Positions 28,963 to 36,684 of a stretch of 64,000 bases of DNA are shown here, piece after piece (the first letter of the stretch is position 1; each line of letters opens with the position of its first letter). The notes below the pieces were generated by a model. That model worked only from the letters and a program-made list of their open reading frames with translations, was not told where the DNA came from and searched no databases. The position numbers and the translations under genes are program-made. The DNA is from Oscillatoria princeps RMCB-10 (GTDB lineage Bacteria; Cyanobacteriota; Cyanobacteriia; Cyanobacteriales; Oscillatoriaceae): contig JAHHHT010000010.1 of NCBI GenBank assembly GCA_019359235.1, positions 1-64,000 on the forward strand, in the 5' to 3' direction.

Positions 28963-29799
28963 ATGACCGCTGACGAAGCACTGGCCATTGTGGAAGCAGT
29001 CTTAGATGACGAACGCCTAAACGACGTTCAAGAGCTAATCTTCCGGCAATGTTGGGAAGGGCGACAGTCTTATGAGGAAATTGCTCAACTATCTCAATAT
29101 GATGATGAATATATCAAGTTGGTCGCTGCTAAACTGTGGAAGCTCCTCTCAGACGCTTTTGGTGAAAAGGTAAAAAAAGGTAACTTCCACTCAGTCATCA
29201 AGCGATACGCACGGCGAATTAAAGTGAACTTACAGCGAAATCTGGTGATTGAAGTCAACCTCACCGGCGCAAATCTCAGTGGAGCAAACCTAAGTGGAGC
29301 GCGACTGTTCGCCAACTTAAATGAAGCTGATTGTGTTCAAGCCGATGTACACCGCGCAATAAGAGCTAATGATCAGACTGAATCAGCAAAAGAAATCATC
29401 CAGCCCGAAAAAGCGGAGAGCCAGGAAAGTCCATCTACCTCTAAAAACCGGCTCCACTACTGGAATGGCTATCACTTCCGCTCAGACGAACACCTGAAAA
29501 TAGCCGAAGCTCTCGAACGCACCGGCATCCTCTTCATCCCCAACCCCAAGTTGCGCCTCACAACTCCCGAAGGCAGAGAGAACAAAGAATTTGACTTTAT
29601 GATCCTCCACCAAGGCAAGTGGGGTATCCTTCAGATAGATAGCGAGGAATCGCAGCAAGAGCCGGTAAAAGAGGAGGAACTCCACCGGCTTTTTAAATAT
29701 CACGGCATCCGGACTGTCCAGCATTGTGACGCCAGCCGGTGCGGGGAAGAACCGGATAGAGTTGTTCAGGAGTTTTTGGAAATGTTGAGTCAGGCATAG
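28963..29799 (+). CDS. VMAP-M0-like HTH + pentapeptide repeats + degenerate nuclease domain
   Basis: A 278-residue three-part protein. Residues 1-85 resemble the HTH domain (VMAP-M0) found at the N-terminus of cyanobacterial signalling ATPases. Residues 98-122 are five or so pentapeptides (NLTGANLSGANLSGARLF). Residues 165-275 match a domain common at the C-terminus of cyanobacterial effector proteins, whose usual core reads ExDF...GKWGILEVDGE and DHERDRLF. Here these read EFDFMI, GILQIDSEE and EEELHRLF, so the expected Glu is Gln224 and the downstream acidic/basic patch is lost. It is probably an inactive PD-(D/E)XK-like domain. The domain comparison is from memory. No ATPase partner adjoins it. 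Confidence 0.65.
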   Translation: MTADEALAIVEAVLDDERLNDVQELIFRQCWEGRQSYEEIAQLSQYDDEYIKLVAAKLWKLLSDAFGEKVKKGNFHSVIKRYARRIKVNLQRNLVIEVNLTGANLSGANLSGARLFANLNEADCVQADVHRAIRANDQTESAKEIIQPEKAESQESPSTSKNRLHYWNGYHFRSDEHLKIAEALERTGILFIPNPKLRLTTPEGRENKEFDFMILHQGKWGILQIDSEESQQEPVKEEELHRLFKYHGIRTVQHCDASRCGEEPDRVVQEFLEMLSQA

Positions 29800-29845
29800 G
29801 GGTGAAACTTCTCCCAGGGAGCATGTCACTTTTGAATCCCGGAGC

Positions 29846-29928
29846 GTGTATAACGCCGAGGCGTTCGTACAATTAGCCCGCGCAGGCGGGTGAAAGTCTG
29901 TCGCAGTAGCTAGAGCAAGGAAACTAGC
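29846..29928 (+). other. Possible group II intron domain I remnant
   Basis: GCGGGTGAAAGTCTGTCGCA, then GTAGCTAGAGCAAGGAAACT, resembles the conserved part of bacterial group II intron domain I (GGGTGAAAGTCCC...GTAGCTAGAGC...AAACTAG). A GTGTATAACG lies at the expected 5' side but departs from the GTGYG boundary. No reverse transcriptase or domain V follows, so this is at most a dead fragment. Confidence 0.4.
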
Positions 29929-29948
29929 AAAAGTGACAGGCACTGCTG

Positions 29949-30213
29949 TCAAAATCCTAACTCCGCCTTTAACTCTTCTAAACTGATGGTTTCTCCCGCT
30001 TCTGCTTGCCCGATTCCCTCTCGCAAGTGAGCCATAAATTCCTTATCCGAGAGAATTTCCAGCGTTTACAGCAGGGATTGAAACTGTTCGCAACTCATGG
30101 CAATCATCACCGGCTTGCCATCCTGAGTAATGATTGCCGGCTCATTTGCCAGCGAGCGCCGGCAACTCTGGCAGCTGTTGTTGCGCTTCCGTTACAGTCA
30201 GGTACTTGGGCAT
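29949..30213 (-). pseudogene. Phd/YefM-type antitoxin, broken
   Basis: Reading leftward from an ATG at 30213 gives MPKYLTVTEAQQQLPELPAL and then a stop. After a one-base shift near 30150 the frame continues as SLANEPAIITQDGKPVMIAM followed by SCEQFQSLL. An in-frame TAA at 30066-30068 interrupts it before TLEILSDKEFMAHLREGIGQ, and the end is EELKAELGF. Together this is a Phd/YefM antitoxin of about 87 residues. One frameshift and one nonsense codon make it non-functional. No toxin gene remains beside it. Confidence 0.8.
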
Positions 30214-30390
30214 ATTTATAGGGATTTATAGGGAGTGATATCTGCCTTCAGTATAGCATAGCGTTACGCGCACCGGCTTGCCCGCAGTCTGGTGAGAAAC
30301 GCCGCAGCACTCACCCCATCCCCCACGTGCCAACCCCCCACGAGCGGGAAAGTGCTAGAATAGCTGTGGCATGACTCAGAGGCATTGATT

Positions 30391-30738
30391 ATGACCGCAG
30401 TCAGCGCAAAGATTACACTCAAAGAATTGCAACCGCAACTGCTTGCCCTCACCCCGATAGAGAAAATTCAAGCCATACAGCTATTAGCGCAAAGTCTAGC
30501 GAACATTTGGCCCGGAATTGAAAAAACCCCCGGCGTGTGTGGGGGTAATGCCTGTATTGGCAACACTCGCATTCCCGTTTGGCTGCTGGTGAGCGCTCGT
30601 CGGTTAGGAATTTCCGAAGCCGCTCTCCTACAGGACTATCCGACTCTGGGTGCCGCAGACTTGGCGAATGCTTGGGCTTATGCTGAAGCGCACCTTGATG
30701 AGATTGAAACAGCAATACGAGAAAATGAGGAAGCTTGA
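30391..30738 (+). CDS. DUF433 antitoxin-like protein
   Basis: A 115-residue protein. The C-terminal half is a DUF433 domain: TPGVCGGNACIGNTRIPVWL, then LGISEAALLQDYPTL and ADLANAWAYAEAH, a winged-helix DNA-binding fold. The N-terminal ~45 residues are helical. The stop codon is separated by 3 bases from the GTG start of the DUF5615 gene, so the two are translationally coupled. The pair is a predicted type II toxin-antitoxin module in which DUF433 is the antitoxin and likely autoregulator. A TAGAAT box lies near 30357. Confidence 0.85.
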   Translation: MTAVSAKITLKELQPQLLALTPIEKIQAIQLLAQSLANIWPGIEKTPGVCGGNACIGNTRIPVWLLVSARRLGISEAALLQDYPTLGAADLANAWAYAEAHLDEIETAIRENEEA

Positions 30739-30741
30739 AAA

Positions 30742-31083
30742 GTGGCGCGTCTATATGCAGATGAACAGTTCCCACGGCGGGTTGTGGAATTCCTGCGGGC
30801 TTTTGGGCACGATGTCCTGACAGTACAGGAAGCGGGAAACGCAGGACTTAAAATTCCCGATGAACAAGTGCTAGCCTTCGCAGTGAGCAACGACCGCGCA
30901 GTTCTGACGCTCAATCGAGTTGATTTTATCCGGCTGCACAACTTACAGCCCGATCATGCTGGTATAATTGTGTGTACAGATGACCCGGACAGGGAAAGGC
31001 TAGCTACACGCATTAATCAGGAAATTTCTACTGCCGAAACCTTGAGAGGCAGACTGATTCGAGTCAAGCGTCCTTCGCAGTGA
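30742..31083 (+). CDS. DUF5615 PIN-like toxin
   Basis: A 113-residue PIN-like protein. The acidic residue pattern of the family is visible: YADEQFPRR (Asp7, Glu8), GHDVLTVQEAG, DEQVLAFAVSNDRAVLTLN with a central Asp, and NRVDFIRLH. PIN domains cleave RNA using a cluster of acidic residues. The start is GTG. It is the toxin partner of the upstream DUF433 gene. Both genes look intact. Confidence 0.85.
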   Translation: MARLYADEQFPRRVVEFLRAFGHDVLTVQEAGNAGLKIPDEQVLAFAVSNDRAVLTLNRVDFIRLHNLQPDHAGIIVCTDDPDRERLATRINQEISTAETLRGRLIRVKRPSQ

Positions 31084-31101
31084 AAATGAGAGCTTTCATT
31101 T

Positions 31102-31290
31102 TATAGCAGCACACAGTCAGTTTAGGACAGGGCATTTCACTTGCTAGTAGGGGTAGGGGCGGAGGGAACGCCTGTCCTACGTCCTATAGCAGTTGGCACT
31201 TAGGTTAGTGTGATTCGTAGGGTGCGTTCCCTAAGAGGGAACGCACCCTACCCCCGGCTTTCTGTCCTAACCAATATGACTGCTGCTATA
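31102..31290. mobile_element. MITE-like element, family A copies 5 and 6 (nested or fused)
   Basis: Two left ends (TATAGCAGCACACAGTCAGT near 31102 and TATAGCAGTTGGCACTTAGG near 31186) share one right end, GTCCTAACCAATATGACTGC followed by TGCTATA at 31290. Inside the second is a GTAGGGTGCGTTCCCTAAGA palindrome. It appears to be two copies joined, or one inserted in another. Confidence 0.6.
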
Positions 31291-31293
31291 ACC

Positions 31294-31383
31294 TATAGCG
31301 GTTTTGATCTGAGTGAGGTACTGAGAAACCCGGTTTCTTTAAGAAACCGGGTTTCTGGCATGTACTAACTGAAAACCGCTATA
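31294..31383. mobile_element. Palindromic element, family B copy 3 (intact ends)
   Basis: The left end TATAGCGGTTTTGATCTGAG and the right end ACTGAAAACCGCTATA are inverted repeats. The core GAGAAACCCGGTTTCTTTAA, followed by GAAACCGGGTTTC, is a perfect hairpin. It is 90 bases long and the best-preserved copy in the window. It lies directly beside the family A pair. Confidence 0.75.
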
Positions 31384-31441
31384 AAACTCCCCTCCCCGTT
31401 AACGGGGAGGGGTTGGGGGTGGGGTAAAACAAAGGATCGCC

Positions 31442-33886
31442 CTACTCAAACCGGCCTGTTTGCGGCACCCAACGCTTGAGACTGTAACCGGCATTACCCC
31501 TGACCATCAAAGCCACCGGCAGCTTGTCCTGCAAATCAACAAAGCCGGTGAGAGACTGACCGGCACCCGCAGTCAATTCACTGTAGAGCAAAGCGCCGGT
31601 GTCATCAAAAATCAGAGTGCGCTCCCCAGAAGAACCGCCGGGCTTGTTGCCGCTACCGAAAGCATCTGAACTGAGAGTCAGCACCGCCTCTGGCAGCTTG
31701 TTCCCCGTCAGATCGATCAGCTGCACCGGCCAATCCCCACTCTCCTTCAGCATCCGCTCAACATTCAGCGACCGGTTCCCAGCCAATCGCCCCGCGGCTT
31801 GCAACTCTTCCGAGAGACTGCTCAGCATTCCTGTCACCAACTCAGGCCGGTCTTTTTTCAGCTGAGCTAGGGCAGTCAGTTGCGGCTTCAACCACTGGAC
31901 TTTTTTCGCCGTAAAAGCCACACCCCTCGGCCAGCTTTTCCCGGCACCAAAATCGGAGGGCGTCGCACCGGCAATCCCATCACCCTCCGCCAGCAACTGC
32001 ATAGCACCGTTGCGGAATTGAACCGCTTTCACCGTCGCCGCCACACTTCTTTCTTCCCCATTTGCCGTCCACACCCCAATCTGGATCTGAGAGTCCAGAT
32101 TTAACCCCAAAACCTTCCACAGACGCCGCCCGGGCTCAATCCGAGGCACCTGCAAAGAAGCAAATGGCGCTCGCAGCCAGTCCTGACCGTCGTGAAAAGC
32201 CGCCACCCGCACCTGATACCACACCTTGCCTTCCGCCAGCGGCAAAGAAGCACTGGATTGGGATTGCAGCCAATCTGCCGCCTTCACCTCAGCCACCGGC
32301 ACTGCCGAACCCACAATTCTGCTGGAGTGATCGATCATCGTTGACTCTGAAAGCGCCACATCGAGGCGTTCGAGCAATTTATCGACCTGCCCGACTATAG
32401 CAGAAGAGTTGTTTCCCTGCGCGTCCAGCCATGCCAGCGCTTGGGCTTTACCCTCCTGCGCCGCCACAATCAGCGCCCCCCAACCTTTGGCAGCCGCTCG
32501 CTGCGGATTGACTTTCAGCGCCGCTTCCACCCGTTTCCACAGCTCCCCCTTATCCGCTTTCAGGATCAGGGCAGTCTTGTAACTGTCATCCAAGTTAGCC
32601 TCAAACATCTCCAGGGCTTTTTCCCAGCGAGCGTCGAGCAGCGCCATGAGAACGCGATCCTTGGGGTCAGCCCAAGAAGCGTCCGCCTGCTTCTGGCTCA
32701 TCTTGGCGTGAAAGCCGATCGCATCCATCTGAAGTTGAGCCGCCTTTGGCCACCCCTCTCCATTCTTGCTGCGCTCAGCTTTCAGCGACTGCATCAGCTT
32801 CCAAGCTTCCGACCACAAGCCGTTTTTGGCCAACTGGAGCGCTTCCCAGTAAGACTCGTCAGGCAAAGCCGGTTCCTTCAGGGAAATGGGCTCCAGCTCA
32901 ATCGGGTTGGGCACAAAATTCCGGTGCTGCAGCTGGTAAACCTCGAACTGCAGATCCTTGCCCACCGTCTGGTTGACAACCAATTCCGGCTCCCCGCCGC
33001 CGGTGACTTCCTGCCAAATAGGAACAGTGCCGGCGGTCGAAGTCCACTCCACCATCAGGCCCAGGTGAGCGTGATCCGGGTTGTAGTGATAGACTTGTCC
33101 GTAAGCGATTTTAGTTTTGCCGTAAGACCGGTAGCCGGTGAAATTCAGCCAAACGCCCGTCTTGGGCGCTTGACCCCTCAAGGGTTCCAGCGCTGTCAGG
33201 GGTAGGGGGCGAGAAGAGCCTTGCAGGTCGTATTCGGATTTGATCGCGGGGGCAATCACAAAAGATTCTGCCGGTCCTGACACCGGCACCTGAGTCACCA
33301 GGCGAAGATATTGCTCTGTTTCTGAACCGTCGTGGGGTGGCGGCGAAGGCTGGTAGATTCTCAGTTCCTGAATTGGCTGGCAGGGAGACTGGCACTTGAC
33401 AGACTTTGGCGGCGAAGCCACCAGCACCTGCATCAGCTGTTCCGGCCCGAGTGCGCTGGGCATCAGCTGCTGTGTCTTGGTGTTCAGGGGAACTAGCTTC
33501 GCCGGCACCAGTTTCGACTTCCGCAGCTCAGCCCGGATTTCTGTTAGACTCACAGTCGGCTGGATCTCATCGCTGACCGGCACTTCACTTTTGCCAGGTA
33601 ACTGACTCACCCAGCTTGCCGGTGCTGGGCTGGTTATCAGCTGCACGCTCAGCCAGGCACCGGCTGCCAGCAAGCCGGTGCCGGTGCCAAACGCCGCCAG
33701 GGCCACCAACCCCGAAGGCCCACTCCTCCGCACCCCAGGCGCTTGGGTTTGCTTGCCGGTGCGCACTGGCAGGTTAGCCTTAGCCAAAATCGGGGGCTGT
33801 TTTGCCTTCATAACTGTCAGACTGTGTTCCCGGGATTCAGATGTCTGCTCGGGGTGAGCACCGCTATTGATCAGGTTATTGTTCAT
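31442..33886 (-). CDS. Large membrane-anchored protein of unknown function
   Basis: An 814-residue protein. Residues ~60-83 (LVALAAFGTGTGLLAAGAWL) form one membrane anchor after a basic, disordered N-terminus; the rest would lie in the periplasm. The region ~380-520 has paired helices (AWKLMQSLKAERS, RWEKALEMFEANLDDSY) resembling TPR-like repeats. The C-terminal ~250 residues are beta-rich and end in a Trp/Arg-rich stretch. No catalytic motif is visible. It lies upstream of nothing obvious and 70 bases from the glycosyltransferase gene on the same strand, so the two may be co-transcribed. Confidence 0.65.
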   Translation of the reverse strand: MNNNLINSGAHPEQTSESREHSLTVMKAKQPPILAKANLPVRTGKQTQAPGVRRSGPSGLVALAAFGTGTGLLAAGAWLSVQLITSPAPASWVSQLPGKSEVPVSDEIQPTVSLTEIRAELRKSKLVPAKLVPLNTKTQQLMPSALGPEQLMQVLVASPPKSVKCQSPCQPIQELRIYQPSPPPHDGSETEQYLRLVTQVPVSGPAESFVIAPAIKSEYDLQGSSRPLPLTALEPLRGQAPKTGVWLNFTGYRSYGKTKIAYGQVYHYNPDHAHLGLMVEWTSTAGTVPIWQEVTGGGEPELVVNQTVGKDLQFEVYQLQHRNFVPNPIELEPISLKEPALPDESYWEALQLAKNGLWSEAWKLMQSLKAERSKNGEGWPKAAQLQMDAIGFHAKMSQKQADASWADPKDRVLMALLDARWEKALEMFEANLDDSYKTALILKADKGELWKRVEAALKVNPQRAAAKGWGALIVAAQEGKAQALAWLDAQGNNSSAIVGQVDKLLERLDVALSESTMIDHSSRIVGSAVPVAEVKAADWLQSQSSASLPLAEGKVWYQVRVAAFHDGQDWLRAPFASLQVPRIEPGRRLWKVLGLNLDSQIQIGVWTANGEERSVAATVKAVQFRNGAMQLLAEGDGIAGATPSDFGAGKSWPRGVAFTAKKVQWLKPQLTALAQLKKDRPELVTGMLSSLSEELQAAGRLAGNRSLNVERMLKESGDWPVQLIDLTGNKLPEAVLTLSSDAFGSGNKPGGSSGERTLIFDDTGALLYSELTAGAGQSLTGFVDLQDKLPVALMVRGNAGYSLKRWVPQTGRFE

Positions 33887-33955
33887 CCGCGCTCTCGAGT
33901 TAGTAGGGGCTAGTGGTCAATGGCTCTGGCTAAGTTGGCCCTTTTTAAGTTTTGG

Positions 33956-35188
33956 TTAGCAATTAGCAATTAGCAATTTTTCATAGCGCTGACCGGCTCG
34001 CTCCCAAGTATATTCGGTTTCAATCAGCGCTCGCCCGTTGCCCGACAGTTGCTGGCGCAACTGCGGGTTTTCAAACAGCTGGCCGATCGCTTCAATATAC
34101 TCCTGAACCCGGTTCGCCCGCAAAGCTCGCACCGGCACGCCGGCACCTTCCACCTCTAATCCTTCCAAACCGCGATCGCTCGCCACCACCGGCACCCCAG
34201 CTGCCATCGCCTCCAGGGTTTTGTTTTTTATCCCGTAGCCGGTGCGCAGGGGAATCACGCAGACCGTGGCTTGATGTAAATATTCTGCCATTGAGGGGAC
34301 TGCGCCGGTGACGGTGACGCCCGGGCGGCCTGAAAGCGCTAGAACCTCGGGTGCCGGTCGAGCGCCGGCAATGGTGAAGGTGGCGTCGGGATACCGCTGT
34401 TGCAGCTCTGGCAGCACTTCTAGCGCAAAGAATCGCGCCGCGTCAATGTTGTGCGAGGCGTCCATCGCCCCGACAAAGATTAGCCCCCGACCCCCCGGCT
34501 CTTGACGCCGAGCCGGAAACAGCTGCAAATCCACGCCATTGGGGATGACCTCAATCCGGGCACCGGGACTGAGTTCGAGCAGTTGACTCCTGTCATCTTC
34601 TGTGGTAACGGCAAGCCGGTCGAATTTGGAGCAGTAGCGTTTCTCGTAGCGGTTTAGCAATAAGTGGAGGTAGAGGCGATCGCGCAGGGGGTTGGGGGAG
34701 GCTCCCATTTCCAGGTGATTGCGAATCCAGCCCGAGACAGAACTGTGGATATTGACCGCTGTCAGGGCTCTGTTGCGGAACTCCGGGCGGATGTAGATTT
34801 CATTAACGCTGTGCTCGCAGGTGATGGCGTCGCACTTGCCGGCACTGACGTGACTGTCCACCCAAGCTTGCACCGCCGGCGAGTAGCGGTGCAGCACGTT
34901 GGGGGGTGTGGCAAGAGCCAGCGACTGGAGGAAGCGCCCCACCTTGCCGGCGGTGCCGGCTATCCCACCTTGCGGCAGGGGGTCGGGGGGGAGCGGAAAA
35001 ATTGCCAGATCGCTGACAAAGCTGCGCAGATCTTCGACTTCCGCCTCTGTCACGCCGGCGTGACGCTGCGTCACCAGCGTCACGCGGTGGTGCCGGTGCA
35101 GGTATTTGAGCAGGTTAAAGGTTCTGATCTCCGTTCCCCCCCGGCTGGGCGGATAGGGGAAGGTGGAGGAAAGCATGAGAACATTCAT
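33956..35188 (-). CDS. Glycosyltransferase family 4 protein
   Basis: A 410-residue GT-B glycosyltransferase. The N-terminal MLSSTFPYPPSRGGTEIRTF is typical of acceptor-binding domains of sugar-polymer enzymes. The C-terminal half has LIFVGAMDASHNIDAARFFA, VTVTGAVPSMAEYLHQATVC, and PLRTGYGIKNKTLEAMAAGV followed by PVVAS, where the E-A-M block is the nucleotide-sugar-binding EX7E-like site. Likely role: exopolysaccharide or cell-surface glycan synthesis. The donor cannot be told. Confidence 0.88.
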   Translation of the reverse strand: MNVLMLSSTFPYPPSRGGTEIRTFNLLKYLHRHHRVTLVTQRHAGVTEAEVEDLRSFVSDLAIFPLPPDPLPQGGIAGTAGKVGRFLQSLALATPPNVLHRYSPAVQAWVDSHVSAGKCDAITCEHSVNEIYIRPEFRNRALTAVNIHSSVSGWIRNHLEMGASPNPLRDRLYLHLLLNRYEKRYCSKFDRLAVTTEDDRSQLLELSPGARIEVIPNGVDLQLFPARRQEPGGRGLIFVGAMDASHNIDAARFFALEVLPELQQRYPDATFTIAGARPAPEVLALSGRPGVTVTGAVPSMAEYLHQATVCVIPLRTGYGIKNKTLEAMAAGVPVVASDRGLEGLEVEGAGVPVRALRANRVQEYIEAIGQLFENPQLRQQLSGNGRALIETEYTWERAGQRYEKLLIANC

Positions 35189-35607
35189 AAAGATTTTCTT
35201 AACGTTTGCTCACTGGGGAGCTGCCGGTGACAAAATCCTTGGAATAGTGTAGCTCTTGTGCGGGGAAGCCTCCCAGAGAGATTGACTTTGACGCTCTAGT
35301 GGGGCAGATATAGCGCGCAGAAATCCTCTGGGCGATAACTGTAGGGGCAGTCCCCCCGTGGCTGCCCCTACCGGCGGAGGTTGTATGAATCATTTAGACG
35401 CGCTATATACCAGAGGCCGGATGCAGCCGGCGGTGGCTCTGGAGTGCAAAAACCCCCTCGCGCCCCAGACGCAAGAATGAATCCCGGAAACGGGACTCAA
35501 ACCGGATGGGCACACCCCACTTAACCCCGGCCTTGTGCGTGACTCGTGTGTCGCCGCAATCTAAACTAGGATTTGGGCGTAATTGCCAGGAGGGCAAGGG
35601 CGAGCGA
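35189..35607. other. Gap before the three-gene ATPase locus
   Basis: It holds the leftward promoter of the glycosyltransferase and the rightward one for the gene at 35608. GTAGGGGCAGTCCCCCCGTG at 35341-35360 with GGCTGCCCCTACC forms a palindrome. CATTTAGACGCGCTATATAC at 35391-35410 and TATAGCGCGCAGAAATCC at 35309 are partly inverse, so this may be another small palindromic element (35309-35410). No tRNA is found. Confidence 0.45.
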
Positions 35608-36540
35608 ATGGACGTGCAGGAGCTGAAGTTTCTCTTAAAGTTACTGGGCTTTCCCGACTGTCGGGCACCGCTGAGCGAGATTAAGCCCAATCCAAAAATG
35701 AAACCCGCCGAGCGAGACAGCATCTGCCGGTCGCTGCGCGAGCGGGACTTGGTGGCTTATTCTTCGGAAGTGTTAAAATTCACCATTGCCCCTCCGGGGA
35801 AATCCCTGCTCAAGCTAGACACCACCGGCTTGCCGATTACAGACAAAGAACTCAAGGTGCTGCACGCTTGCGCCTCCGCGACGATTACCCCCGCCGAAGC
35901 AGGCATCCCCGCCGCCAACCGGCAGGCGATCGTCCTTGGGTTAGCAGAGCGGGGTCTGATTAAGGCCGAGAAAACCGAAATCAAAGACGTCTGGCTGACA
36001 GAGCGAGGAAAGGAGTATCTGCTCGACGAGTTCGTTCCCAAGGGGAGCGCAGTCGAGATCAGCTTGGATATGCTGGCCAATTACCTGCGCTTCTTGCGGA
36101 AATCCCTGCGGGCGGCGGGGGTGCCGGCAGCCCCCCTGCAGGATGGGGGGCCGGCAATAGATGGCTATCCCTTGTGGGAGCGCCCCGCCGGCACCGCCCT
36201 GAAAAAGGCGGGAGATTCCTCGCCAGCGTCGGGGGGGACAGAGGGAGAGCCGGCGCAAACACCGGAAAGCCAGCTCACTGACGCCGATATTTTGCAAGCG
36301 ATCCGGGATTTGGACCGGCAGCTGGATACGGACAATTACTTGCCGATTTTCCATCTCCGGAAGAAGCTAGAGCCGCCGCTCTCCAGAGAGGAATTAAACC
36401 GGGCCCTGTATCGCCTGCAGCGCAGCGATAAAATTGAGCTGAGTTCCTTGCAAGAAGCGATCGCATACACCCCAGAACAGCTTGAGGCCGGCATTACCCA
36501 AGATGTCGGAGGGCCCCTATTTTTTATTATTGTGATTTAG
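35608..36540 (+). CDS. Winged-helix-like protein, first gene of the ATPase locus
   Basis: A 310-residue protein I do not recognise. It shows three helix-turn-helix-like segments: about residues 1-65 (ELKFLLKLLGFPDC and IKPNPKMKPAERDSICRSLR), 75-140 (ITDKELKVLHACASA to DVWLTERGKEYLLDE), and 225-295 (TDADILQAIRDLDRQL to LNRALYRLQRSDKIELS). A low-complexity Gly/Ala/Pro linker separates the last. The plan suggests a DNA- or protein-binding adaptor. An AGGGCAAGGGCGAG site supports the ATG at 35608. It lies 144 bases before the first ATPase gene on the same strand. Confidence 0.65.
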   Translation: MDVQELKFLLKLLGFPDCRAPLSEIKPNPKMKPAERDSICRSLRERDLVAYSSEVLKFTIAPPGKSLLKLDTTGLPITDKELKVLHACASATITPAEAGIPAANRQAIVLGLAERGLIKAEKTEIKDVWLTERGKEYLLDEFVPKGSAVEISLDMLANYLRFLRKSLRAAGVPAAPLQDGGPAIDGYPLWERPAGTALKKAGDSSPASGGTEGEPAQTPESQLTDADILQAIRDLDRQLDTDNYLPIFHLRKKLEPPLSREELNRALYRLQRSDKIELSSLQEAIAYTPEQLEAGITQDVGGPLFFIIVI

Positions 36541-36584
36541 TGGCTCTGTCTGTAAATCACCCGGCAGGGCATCACCCCCTCTCC

Positions 36585-36684
36585 GTTTTTGGACAGGCGT
36601 CCCGCCTGTCCAACGTCCCGACAGGCGGGACGCCTGTCCAACGTCTCCCAATCCAAAATCCAAAATCGAAAATCTAAAATCGCC
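36585..36684. repeat. Repeat insertion ahead of the first ATPase gene
   Basis: GGACAGGCGTCCCGCCTGTC is followed by CCGACAGGCGGGACGCCTGT, two palindromic units. Next comes an AATCCAAAATC run in AT-rich direct repeats, which ends directly before the GTG of the ATPase gene. Both are dispersed intergenic repeats. They sit where a ribosome site should be. Confidence 0.7.

Noticed and set aside
35401-35530. A possible tRNA-like stretch (GGGACTCAAACCGG near 35500)
   Set aside because: The T-arm-like piece is not joined to an acceptor stem or anticodon arm in either orientation.
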